From assembly GCA_002438575.1 (NCBI GenBank), contig DJPP01000127.1, positions 1 through 6,578 of the forward strand: a DNA stretch of 6,578 bases. Reading direction: 5' to 3'. Below are positions 1 through 5,410 of the stretch, piece by piece (the stretch's first letter is position 1; each line of letters opens with the position of its first letter). Position numbers and translations under genes: made by a program. The notes under the pieces were generated by a model, which was given only the letters and a program-made list of their open reading frames with translations, was not told the DNA's origin and searched no databases. The stretch comes from Oscillospiraceae bacterium UBA6409. Its GTDB lineage: Bacteria; Bacillota; Clostridia; Oscillospirales; Oscillospiraceae.

Positions 1-341
1 TGCTGGCGGTGCTGCTGCGCCGCAGCGGGGGAGAGCTGGCGCTGCTGCTCGTCCTGGCTGTCTGCGGCGTGGCGGTCGCCTTGCTGCTGGAGCCGTTGGG
101 TCAGCTCCGGGATTTCTGGGAGGAGGCCTCTGCCTGGGGTCAGCTGCCGGAGCAGCTGTTTCAGCCGCTGCTGAAAACGGTATGCATCGCCCTGATATGC
201 AGGACAGGCTCCGATCTGTGCCGGGATGCCGGCGAGGGTGCCCTCGCCTCTGTGCTGGAGACTGCCGGTGCCGTGTCGGCCATTGTGGTCTCCCTGCCGC
301 TGTTCCGCGCCGTCTGGGACTTGTTGGAGTCACTGCTATGA
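1..341 (+). CDS. spoIIIAD: Stage III sporulation protein AD (SpoIIIAD), 5' end truncated by window edge
   Basis: Small integral membrane subunit of the SpoIIIA complex, which sits in the mother-cell (outer forespore) membrane and forms the feeding-tube channel with forespore SpoIIQ. The reading frame is open from base 3 with no stop upstream, so the visible GTG at 9 is probably internal. About 20 N-terminal residues seem missing compared with the usual length of about 130. What remains is very hydrophobic, with a membrane segment near the left edge (LALLLVLAVCGVAVALLL), a middle hydrophobic stretch before a GSDLCRDAGEGALAS motif, and a C-terminal hydrophobic helix. The family signature, a small polar loop of the type LTKDAGQGAIAS followed by a last helix, is clearly recognisable at 209-250. 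The stop (339-341) overlaps the spoIIIAE start as ATGA, implying translational coupling. The identity rests on this motif plus the order of the following genes. Confidence 0.9.
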   Translation, partial: LAVLLRRSGGELALLLVLAVCGVAVALLLEPLGQLRDFWEEASAWGQLPEQLFQPLLKTVCIALICRTGSDLCRDAGEGALASVLETAGAVSAIVVSLPLFRAVWDLLESLL

Positions 342-1420
342 AAAAAGTCCTCTTCTGTCTGACGCTGCTGCTTCTGTGTCTGGACTGCGCTTGGGCTGCC
401 GAACTGCCCGACGTCGTGACGGACGCCGTCCCGCCGGAGGCAGCTGACCTCCTGCCGGAAATGGACGCCTCCGCCTCCCATGAGACACTGTGGCAGGGCC
501 TGGGCAATCTGTGGCACAGCGCCTGCGCCTATGTCCGGACAGCGCTGGAGACCCAGGCCTCCGGCGCGGCCTTGTTGCTGGGCGTGGTGCTGCTGTGCAG
601 CCTGGCGGAGAGCTGTCTTGCCGCGGCGGACAGTCCCGGCGTGCCCCGCTATGTCTCCGTGGCGGGCGCGCTGGCTATCACACTTGTGGCGGCGGGAGAC
701 TTCCGCCGGATGATGGGCCTGGGGGTGGAGACCATGTCCCAGCTGGAGGTGTTCTCCAAGGCGCTGCTGCCCACCCTGTCCGCCGCCGTGGCTGCCGGCG
801 GCGGCTATATCACCGCCGGTGCCAGGCAGGTGGCCACGGTGTTCTTCACCGACCTGCTCATCAGCCTTATCCGCCAGGTACTGCTGCCGCTGCTGTACGC
901 CTGCATTGCGGCGGCGGCCGCGGACGCCGTTGTCCCCGGCCACAGCCTGCAGAAGATCGGCCAGGGCCTCCGCAAGTGCGTCACCTGGGCGCTGACGGCT
1001 ATGATGCTGGCCTTTACCGGTTTCCTTTCCGTGACTGGCGCGGCCACCTCCGCGGCGGACGCCCTGACCACCCAGCTGACGCGCTCCGCCATCGCCACGG
1101 CGGTGCCGGTGGTGGGCTCCATCATCTCCGATGCCGCCGGCACGGTGCTGGCCGGTGCCGGGATGCTGAAGGGCGCCATCGGCGTATTCGGCCTGCTGGC
1201 GGTGCTGGCTATCTGCCTGACGCCCTTTATCACCATGGCCGTGCAGTATCTGCTGTATAAGCTGGCGGCGTTTCTGGCGGGCACCGTGACCCAGGAGCCC
1301 CTGGCAGACCTGATCGACGCGCTGGGCTCCGCCTTCGGCCTGATGCTGGGCATGACCGGCAGCTGTGCGCTGGCCCTGCTGATCTCCATAATTTCTTCTG
1401 TATCGGTGGTGAGTACATGA
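338..1420 (+). CDS. spoIIIAE: Stage III sporulation protein AE (SpoIIIAE)
   Basis: Polytopic membrane protein of the SpoIIIA channel, needed for late forespore gene expression and thought to be a core transmembrane part of the complex. The product is 360 residues, against 399 in B. subtilis. It starts with a signal-peptide-like segment (MKKVLFCLTLLLLCLDCAWA, cleavage plausible after A20 or A21) and an acidic, proline-containing external stretch to about residue 70. Hydrophobic segments follow near 76-97, 105-121, 167-195, 215-237, 280-310 and 330-357. The conserved family block FTGFLSVTGAATSAADAL (226-243) with the following VPVVGSIISDA (257-266) is present. ATG at 338 was chosen because GGAG at 326-329 lies 8 bases upstream and the codon overlaps the spoIIIAD stop. 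An in-frame ATG at 182 lies deep inside spoIIIAD and has no support. The gene ends in an ATGA overlap with spoIIIAF. Confidence 0.95.
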   Translation: MKKVLFCLTLLLLCLDCAWAAELPDVVTDAVPPEAADLLPEMDASASHETLWQGLGNLWHSACAYVRTALETQASGAALLLGVVLLCSLAESCLAAADSPGVPRYVSVAGALAITLVAAGDFRRMMGLGVETMSQLEVFSKALLPTLSAAVAAGGGYITAGARQVATVFFTDLLISLIRQVLLPLLYACIAAAAADAVVPGHSLQKIGQGLRKCVTWALTAMMLAFTGFLSVTGAATSAADALTTQLTRSAIATAVPVVGSIISDAAGTVLAGAGMLKGAIGVFGLLAVLAICLTPFITMAVQYLLYKLAAFLAGTVTQEPLADLIDALGSAFGLMLGMTGSCALALLISIISSVSVVST

Positions 1421-1896
1421 TCTCGGAAACCCTGCGTACCTGGCTTCTTGGTGTCATCGCGGCAGGTATGATCGTTGGGATACTCTACGCCCTGCTGCCC
1501 CGAGGGCGTATGAAGGCGGTGGCCCATACCGTGGGCGGCATGGCCCTGCTGTTGGCCATCGTCCGGCCGCTGCTGGGCCTGGACCTGACCGAGCTGGCCC
1601 TCCGTTACGAGGACTATCAGCAGCAGATCCAGGCGCTGACGGCGGAATACCGCCGATCCGGCGACGCGGAATTCGCTGCGCTCATAGCGGACAAGACCGC
1701 CGCATATATTGCCAGCAAGGGAGACGACCTGGGGGTGACGTGTACCCCCCGGGTAGAGACAGAGGAGCGTGACGGCGTACCCTATCCCAGTGCCGTGACG
1801 CTGGATATTCCCAGGGACGAGGCGCTGGCCGCATGGCTCAGAACGGAGCTGGCCATTGACGACGCGCACCAGTATTGGCGTGAGGCAGACGAATGA
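1417..1896 (+). CDS. spoIIIAF: Stage III sporulation protein AF (SpoIIIAF)
   Basis: Membrane-anchored subunit of the SpoIIIA complex, 159 residues compared with 206 in B. subtilis. Two N-terminal membrane helices are visible, about residues 8-27 and 36-54, separated by a short basic turn (PRGRMK). This is the expected SpoIIIAF layout. Next comes a helical linker rich in Q and E (60-80), then a soluble C-terminal domain (about 83-155) with the helix-strand pattern expected of the ring-building-motif fold known for this family. The start ATG (1417) overlaps the spoIIIAE stop as ATGA, with GGTGGTGAG just upstream as a modest ribosome-binding site, so coupled translation is likely. The 3' end overlaps spoIIIAG in ATGATG. 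Most of the length deficit relative to B. subtilis lies in the soluble part. Confidence 0.92.
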   Translation: MISETLRTWLLGVIAAGMIVGILYALLPRGRMKAVAHTVGGMALLLAIVRPLLGLDLTELALRYEDYQQQIQALTAEYRRSGDAEFAALIADKTAAYIASKGDDLGVTCTPRVETEERDGVPYPSAVTLDIPRDEALAAWLRTELAIDDAHQYWREADE

Positions 1897-2393
1897 TGGA
1901 AAAGGTGAAAGATATTCTGAAAAAATACCGCTTCGCGGTGCTGGTGGCCCTGGCCGGCGTGGTGCTGATGCTGCTGCCCGCCGGTAAGCAGGACACCGAA
2001 GCCGACGACACGGCAGGGGAGGAGATGTCCTTCTCTCTGGAGGAGACGGAGCGCCGTATGGCGGAGGTACTCTCCGCTATGGACGGCGTGGGCCGGGTCC
2101 AGGTGATGCTGACGCTGCAAAGCGGCGAAGCGCTGTCGCTGGCAGAGGACAGCAGCGCTGTCCTGGGCAGCGGCGGCGATGTGCGGCAGGACAGCCAGGT
2201 CCTGACGGTGAACCGCGGCAGCGGCAGGCAGGAGGTCGTGGTCACCCAGCGGCTGTACCCTACCTATCAGGGGGCAGTGGTGGTCTGCCAGGGGGCGGGC
2301 GACAGCCGTGTGCGCCTGCGGGTGCTGGAGACGGTGTCTGTGCTGACAGGGCTCAGCAGCGATAAGATATCGGTAGTCCAATGGAAACAGTAA
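1893..2393 (+). CDS. spoIIIAG: Stage III sporulation protein AG (SpoIIIAG)
   Basis: Ring-forming subunit of the SpoIIIA channel, related through its ring-building motif to secretion and flagellar ring proteins. In B. subtilis it forms a large oligomeric ring in the intermembrane space. The product is 166 residues, against 229 there. A basic N-terminus (KVKDILKKYR) precedes one membrane helix (about 14-29), and an acidic linker runs to 48. The first half of the ring motif is at about 50-75 (LEETERRMAEVLSAMDGVGRV, then VMLTL) and the second half at about 120-165 (YQGAVVVCQGAGD, then a helix and KISVVQW). Between them is a polar, glycine/serine-rich insertion (76-118) where the family has its beta-strand insertion. 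Two adjacent in-frame ATGs (1893 and 1896) are available. GTGAGG at 1880-1885 fits either, so the N-terminus may be MM or M. Confidence 0.92.
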   Translation: MMEKVKDILKKYRFAVLVALAGVVLMLLPAGKQDTEADDTAGEEMSFSLEETERRMAEVLSAMDGVGRVQVMLTLQSGEALSLAEDSSAVLGSGGDVRQDSQVLTVNRGSGRQEVVVTQRLYPTYQGAVVVCQGAGDSRVRLRVLETVSVLTGLSSDKISVVQWKQ

Positions 2394-2401
2394 CAATAAA
2401 T

Positions 2402-2407
2402 GGGAGG
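2402..2407 (+). promoter_or_regulatory. Strong Shine-Dalgarno sequence fixing the spoIIIAH start
   Basis: GGGAGG ends 9 bases before the ATG at 2417. It selects that ATG over the in-frame ATG at 2381, which lies inside the end of spoIIIAG and would add 12 polar residues ahead of the membrane anchor. Unlike the three upstream junctions, this gene does not rely on stop/start overlap. Confidence 0.8.
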
Positions 2408-2416
2408 AACGACAGT

Positions 2417-2965
2417 ATGAAGCAGGTATGGAAGCGCCGCGCCGTGGCGGCGGCCGTGGTGGTGCTGGTGGGCACATCGGTGTACTTGAACTGGCGCTAC
2501 GCCGGAGATGTGGCGGATACGTCCAAGGTGCTGGGCCAGTCTACGCTGGTCAACGGTGAGACCACGGAGGCGCAGGCGGATACCGCGGACACCGCCGGAG
2601 ACGACTATTTCTCTACGGCCCGGCTCAGCCGCAAGCAGGCCCGCGATACCGCCATCAGTATGCTGGAGGAGGCCAAGGACGAGGAAAACGCCTCAGAGGA
2701 GGTAGCCAACGAGGCGTCCGAGACGCTTCAGGTGCTGGCTGGCTACACCGTGGCGGAGACGCAGATCGAGAACCTGGTGGTGGCGAAGGGGTATGCAGAC
2801 TGCGTAGCCTTTATGGGCGCGGACTCCATCAGTGTGGTGGTATCGGCGCCTGACGGTCTGGAGGCGGAGGACGTAGCGAAGATCAAGGATATCGTCATCG
2901 CGGAGACATCCTACACCCCCGGCCAGATCAAGATCATGGAGGCGGGAACGTCCGGTGCAAAATAG
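2417..2965 (+). CDS. spoIIIAH: Stage III sporulation protein AH (SpoIIIAH)
   Basis: Mother-cell subunit whose extracellular domain binds forespore SpoIIQ across the intermembrane space, joining the two halves of the channel. The product has 182 residues, against 218 in B. subtilis. A basic N-terminus (MKQVWKRR) precedes a single membrane helix (about 9-24). A low-complexity acidic/threonine linker follows (31-63), then the conserved YFSTARLSRKQARDTAISML block (64-83), where family members have a similar Arg-Leu-x-Arg-x-x-Ala motif. The YscJ/FliF-like ring-building domain covers about 105-175, including IENLVVAKGYADCVAFM, SISVVV and AKIKDIVIAET. The start is set by GGGAGG at 2402-2407. This is the last gene of the spoIIIA locus. 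No clear intrinsic terminator follows, so sigma-E-driven transcription could run into yqhY. Confidence 0.95.
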   Translation: MKQVWKRRAVAAAVVVLVGTSVYLNWRYAGDVADTSKVLGQSTLVNGETTEAQADTADTAGDDYFSTARLSRKQARDTAISMLEEAKDEENASEEVANEASETLQVLAGYTVAETQIENLVVAKGYADCVAFMGADSISVVVSAPDGLEAEDVAKIKDIVIAETSYTPGQIKIMEAGTSGAK

Positions 2966-2968
2966 GTG

Positions 2969-2997
2969 TTGTATTTCCCCGGGAAAAATGGTATAAT
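2969..2997 (+). promoter_or_regulatory. Sigma-A-type promoter with extended -10 for the yqhY-nusB unit
   Basis: The -35 element TTGTAT (2969-2974) and a perfect -10 TATAAT (2992-2997) are separated by exactly 17 bases. The -10 is preceded by TGG (2989-2991), giving an extended -10 (TGnTATAAT). Transcription should begin around 3003-3006, leaving a leader of about 48 bases before yqhY. The AT-rich patch stands out sharply against the GC-rich surroundings. The spacer contains a small inverted repeat, TTTCCC-C-GGGAAA (2974-2986), that could be an operator. The position, immediately after the spoIIIAH stop, separates vegetative genes from the sporulation operon. Confidence 0.85.
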
Positions 2998-3051
2998 CCT
3001 ATACTGCAATTAGCTGAGTACCAATGACAACTGTGAGGAGACGAACAGACC

Positions 3052-3411
3052 ATGGCTGAAAATAAGGAATATATGATCCACCAGGAGGATGGCGGCAGCA
3101 TCCAGATCTCCGAGGATGTGCTGGCCTCTATTGCCAGCACCACGGCTCTGGAGGTGGACGGCGTAAGCGCCCTGATGAGCGCCAACGTATCCGACCTGAT
3201 GGGCGGCAAAAAGATGACCTGCAAGGGCGTCCGCGTCGAGCTGGACGGTGAGCAGATCGTTGTGGGCATTTTCATTGCGGTGCGTTACGGCTGCGCTATC
3301 AGCGATGTGGCCAAGAAGGTCCAGAAAAATGTCCACACCGCGCTGGAGGGCATGACCGGCTTCAAGGTGGCGGCGGTGAACGTCCACGTGGGCGGCATCA
3401 GCTTTAACTGA
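3052..3411 (+). CDS. yqhY: Asp23/Gls24 family protein, YqhY-like
   Basis: Small acidic soluble protein of the Asp23 (alkaline shock protein 23) family, 119 residues, typical length. In B. subtilis and relatives, YqhY is encoded beside the acetyl-CoA carboxylase genes and has been linked to control of fatty-acid synthesis and envelope homeostasis; the biochemical mechanism is not settled. Visible family features are the N-terminal GSIQISEDVLASIASTTALEVDGV block (15-38), the central VRVELDGEQIVVGIFIAVRYG strands (60-80), the amphipathic helix ISDVAKKVQKNVHTALEGMTG (83-103) and the terminal VNVHVGGISF signature. GAGGAG at 3035-3040 is 11 bases from the ATG. Here the gene directly follows spoIIIAH with no accB-accC between, but keeps its usual downstream partner nusB. 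It has its own promoter at 2969-2997. Confidence 0.9.
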   Translation: MAENKEYMIHQEDGGSIQISEDVLASIASTTALEVDGVSALMSANVSDLMGGKKMTCKGVRVELDGEQIVVGIFIAVRYGCAISDVAKKVQKNVHTALEGMTGFKVAAVNVHVGGISFN

Positions 3412-3443
3412 ACAACAGACGAGAGAGAAAAGGACGAACGCTT

Positions 3444-3899
3444 ATGACACGCAGCACCGCACGGGAGATCGCCATGCACTTGGCGTACCAGCTGAGCTTC
3501 ACCGAGTTGCCGGTGGAGGAGTTTCTGGACCAGCAGCTCAGCGATGAGCGCTTTGCCGAGCTGGCGGCAGAGGATGACCTCTACGCCGACCGGCCCAACA
3601 CCAAGCAGGAGGCGTATATCCGCCGTCTGGTCTCCGGTGTGGCGGAGCACGCCGCCGAGCTGGACGCCGACATTGAAAAGTACGCCCAGGGCTGGCGCTT
3701 CGAGCGTATTTCCCTGGTGGCCGCCGCCATCATGCGTGTGGCCATGTACGAGATACTCTACATGGCAGACATTCCGCAGGGCGCCGCCATCAGTGAGGCG
3801 GTGACGATCGCCAAGAAGTACGAAACGCCCGAGGTCGCCAAATTCATCAACGGCATTCTGGGCAGCTTCGCCCGGGGCGAGGTCAAGGAGAAGGACTGA
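3444..3899 (+). CDS. nusB: Transcription antitermination factor NusB
   Basis: All-helical RNA-binding protein that pairs with NusE (ribosomal protein S10) on boxA RNA to keep RNA polymerase processive, chiefly on rRNA operons. The product is 151 residues, about 20 longer than B. subtilis NusB. The extra length lies mainly in a loop near residues 31-55, between helix 2 and the YIRRLVSGVAEH helix. Family landmarks are TAREIAMHLAYQLSF (5-19, the arginine-rich RNA-binding start), WRFERISLVAAAIMRVAMYEILYM (84-107), ISEAVTIAKKYETPEVAKFINGILG (116-140) and a charged tail. AGGA at 3431-3434 lies 9 bases from the ATG. The gene is probably co-transcribed with yqhY (32-base gap). A strong hairpin begins 13 bases after its stop, so NusB is the last gene of the promoter-proximal unit or is followed by attenuated read-through into xseA. 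Confidence 0.95.
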   Translation: MTRSTAREIAMHLAYQLSFTELPVEEFLDQQLSDERFAELAAEDDLYADRPNTKQEAYIRRLVSGVAEHAAELDADIEKYAQGWRFERISLVAAAIMRVAMYEILYMADIPQGAAISEAVTIAKKYETPEVAKFINGILGSFARGEVKEKD

Positions 3900-3903
3900 A
3901 AAC

Positions 3904-3959
3904 CGCATACGAAAGGCAGAGCGTGAAGGCTCTGCCTTTTCAGGTCGCATACAGAAAGG
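3904..3959 (+). repeat. Direct repeat bracketing the nusB-xseA hairpin
   Basis: CGCATAC followed by GAAAGG occurs at 3904-3916 and again at 3946-3959, the second copy with one extra A between the two blocks. The first copy supplies the AAAGG at the base of the hairpin's 5' arm. The second supplies the xseA Shine-Dalgarno sequence. The copies start 42 bases apart and flank the whole hairpin. A duplication during hairpin gain is possible, but the match is short. Confidence 0.6.
3912..3940 (+). terminator. Intrinsic terminator/attenuator hairpin between nusB and xseA
   Basis: A perfect 11-base-pair stem: AAAGGCAGAGC (3912-3922) pairs with GCTCTGCCTTT (3929-3939) around a six-base loop, GTGAAG. 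One further T follows, giving TTTT at 3937-3940. The core of eight mostly G-C pairs is strong, but the T-run is short and largely inside the stem, so termination may be partial. No promoter is visible in the 20 bases between it and xseA, so xseA-xseB-ispA must depend on read-through or on a promoter inside an upstream gene. The symmetric A/T ends mean it could also act on - strand transcripts. Confidence 0.75.
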
Positions 3960-3966
3960 AGTGATC
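3955..3966 (+). promoter_or_regulatory. Near-complete Shine-Dalgarno sequence of xseA
   Basis: AAAGGAGTGATC matches the complement of the 16S rRNA tail (AAGGAGGTGATC) apart from one missing G. It includes the GTG at 3961 that would be the conventional xseA start, so it cannot serve that codon at normal spacing. Counting from GGAG (3958-3961), eight bases separate it from ACG at 3970, which is in frame with xseA. Confidence 0.7.
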
Positions 3967-5199
3967 GCCACGTCGGGCCAGTACATTTTCACGGTGTCCG
4001 AGGTCAACCAGTTTATCAAGGACCTGTTGGACAACGTGCCGCCATTGCAGGAGGTCCTGCTGCGGGGCGAGCTCTCCAACTATAAGATATACCCCTCCGG
4101 CCATCACTACTTTACGCTGAAGGACAGTCAGTGCAGCCTGAAGTGCGTCATGTTTAAGGGCAGTGCCATGCGCCTGCGCTTCCGCCCGGAAAGCGGTATG
4201 CAGGTCATCGCCTCCGGCCGTATCAGCGTCTATCCCCGCGACGGCGCGTACCAGCTGTACTGCACCGGCCTGACGCCGGAGGGTGCCGGCGACCTGAGCG
4301 TGGCCTTTGAGCAGCTGAAGGAAAAGCTGCGGAAGGAGGGCCTGTTTGACGAAAACCATAAAAAGCCCCTGCCGCCTTATCCCCGGCGCATCGCCATCGT
4401 CACCTCCCCGGCAGGCGCGGCGGTCCACGACATGATCCGCATCCTCCGCCGCCGCTATCCCATCGCCAAGGTCCTTCTGCTGCCCGTTCGCGTGCAGGGA
4501 ACTGAGGCCCCGGCGGAGATCGCCGGCGCTATCCGTTACGCCAACGCTCACAGCCTGGCCGACGTGCTAATCACCGGCCGCGGCGGCGGTTCGCTGGAGG
4601 ACCTGTGGGCCTTTAACGACGAGCGCGTGGCCCGCGCCATCTACGACTCGGATATTCCCGTCATCTCGGCGGTGGGCCACGAGCCGGACGTGGCCATCAG
4701 CGACTTCGTAGCGGACCGGCGGGCCTCCACGCCCTCCAACGCCGCCGAGATCGCCGTGCCGGACATGGCCGAGCTGCTGCGGACACTGGACGCTGCCCGA
4801 TCCCGCATGACACAGTCGATACGCCGCGATATCGCCGCCCATTCCCGCCGTTTAGAGTCCCTGTCGAAAAAACGCGTCCTCACGGACCCGACTGCTTACC
4901 TGGCGGACCGCCGCCAGGATGTGGACCACATGACCCACCGCCTCTGCGCCGCCATGCGCGGATCGACGGACGATCAACGCCGCCGCTTCGGCGCGCTGGC
5001 CGCATCGCTGGACGCTCTCAGCCCGCTGAAGGTCCTGGGCCGCGGCTACGCCCTGGCTCAGCGGCCGGACGGCACAGTGCTCCGCAGCGCCGACCAGGCG
5101 CGGGTAGGGGAGACCCTGCGCCTGCGGCTGGCCGACGGTGCCCTGCTGTGCCAAGTAAAGGAAAAGGAGAACGAACATGGCAGCAAAAAAGACGTTTGA
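3961..5199 (+). CDS. xseA: Exodeoxyribonuclease VII large subunit (XseA)
   Basis: Catalytic subunit of exonuclease VII, which degrades single-stranded DNA from either end into oligonucleotides and works in repair with several copies of XseB. The product is 412 residues if begun at GTG 3961, or 409 if begun at ACG 3970. An N-terminal OB-fold covers about 9-105 (FTVSEVNQFIKDLL, LRGELSNYKIYPSGHHYFTLKD). The nuclease domain follows with LPPYPRRIAIVTSPAGAAVHD (137-157), the glycine-rich LITGRGGGSLEDLWAFND (203-220) and ISAVGHEPDVAISDFVADRRASTPSNAAE (235-263). A helical coiled region then leads to the C-terminal SPLKVLGRGYAL motif (354-365). I give 3961 as the only conventional start codon, but the ribosome-binding site overlaps it and fits ACG 3970 better. 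Homologues starting close to the YxFTVSEVN strand would suit the later start. The last 23 bases overlap xseB. folD, often next to xseA, is absent. Confidence 0.95.
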   Translation: MIATSGQYIFTVSEVNQFIKDLLDNVPPLQEVLLRGELSNYKIYPSGHHYFTLKDSQCSLKCVMFKGSAMRLRFRPESGMQVIASGRISVYPRDGAYQLYCTGLTPEGAGDLSVAFEQLKEKLRKEGLFDENHKKPLPPYPRRIAIVTSPAGAAVHDMIRILRRRYPIAKVLLLPVRVQGTEAPAEIAGAIRYANAHSLADVLITGRGGGSLEDLWAFNDERVARAIYDSDIPVISAVGHEPDVAISDFVADRRASTPSNAAEIAVPDMAELLRTLDAARSRMTQSIRRDIAAHSRRLESLSKKRVLTDPTAYLADRRQDVDHMTHRLCAAMRGSTDDQRRRFGALAASLDALSPLKVLGRGYALAQRPDGTVLRSADQARVGETLRLRLADGALLCQVKEKENEHGSKKDV

Positions 5200-5407
5200 G
5201 GAGAATATGTCCCGGCTGGAGGAGATCGTCTCCCTGCTGGAGAAGGGTGACGCCACGCTGGGCGACAGCATGGCGCTGTTCGAGGAGGGCACCAAGCTGG
5301 TGAACGCCTGCCGCAAGGAGCTGGACACCGCCGAGCAGAAGGTGGTCAAGCTGTCCAAGGGCCCTGACGGTGTCCCGGTTGAGAGCGATTTTACTGCGGA
5401 GGATTGA
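5177..5407 (+). CDS. xseB: Exodeoxyribonuclease VII small subunit (XseB)
   Basis: Small helical subunit of exonuclease VII. Several copies coat the long coiled region of one XseA and restrain or support its activity. The product is 76 residues, typical of the family. It shows the helix-turn-helix pattern FEENMSRLEEIVSLLEKGDATLGDSMALFEEGTKLVNACRKELDTAEQKV (7-56), with the hallmark LExGxxxLxxSxxLFEEG segment (21-38), then a short acidic tail. The ATG is preceded by AAAAGGAG (5162-5169) with 7 bases of spacing, one of the best ribosome-binding sites in the window. This suggests more small than large subunit is made from the shared message. It overlaps the end of xseA by 23 bases and is followed 3 bases later by ispA. 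Confidence 0.95.
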   Translation: MAAKKTFEENMSRLEEIVSLLEKGDATLGDSMALFEEGTKLVNACRKELDTAEQKVVKLSKGPDGVPVESDFTAED

Positions 5408-5410
5408 GCC

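Noticed and set aside
182..337. Upstream in-frame extension of spoIIIAE to ATG 182
   Set aside because: It overlaps spoIIIAD by more than 150 bases, encodes a Cys/Arg-rich stretch unlike the family, and would hide the signal peptide that begins at 338.
490..1260. Open + strand frame of 256 codons inside spoIIIAE
   Set aside because: Out-of-frame shadow rich in Gly and Arg; spoIIIAE in the other frame has membrane segments and family motifs.
805..1869. Open frame of 354 codons on the - strand across spoIIIAE and spoIIIAF
   Set aside because: It is antisense to two clear genes, with no family resemblance and no convincing ribosome-binding site seen.
2381..2416. Earlier spoIIIAH start at ATG 2381
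   Set aside because: It would sit inside the spoIIIAG end and add 12 polar residues before the membrane anchor; GGGAGG points to 2417.
3024..3059. Eleven-codon leader reading frame starting ATG 3024 and overlapping the yqhY start
   Set aside because: There is no good ribosome-binding site before it, and the yqhY Shine-Dalgarno sequence lies inside it. Probably chance.
3900..3960. boxA-like antitermination site after nusB, suggesting NusB autoregulation
   Set aside because: I looked for a TGCTCTTTA-like element next to the hairpin and found none convincing.
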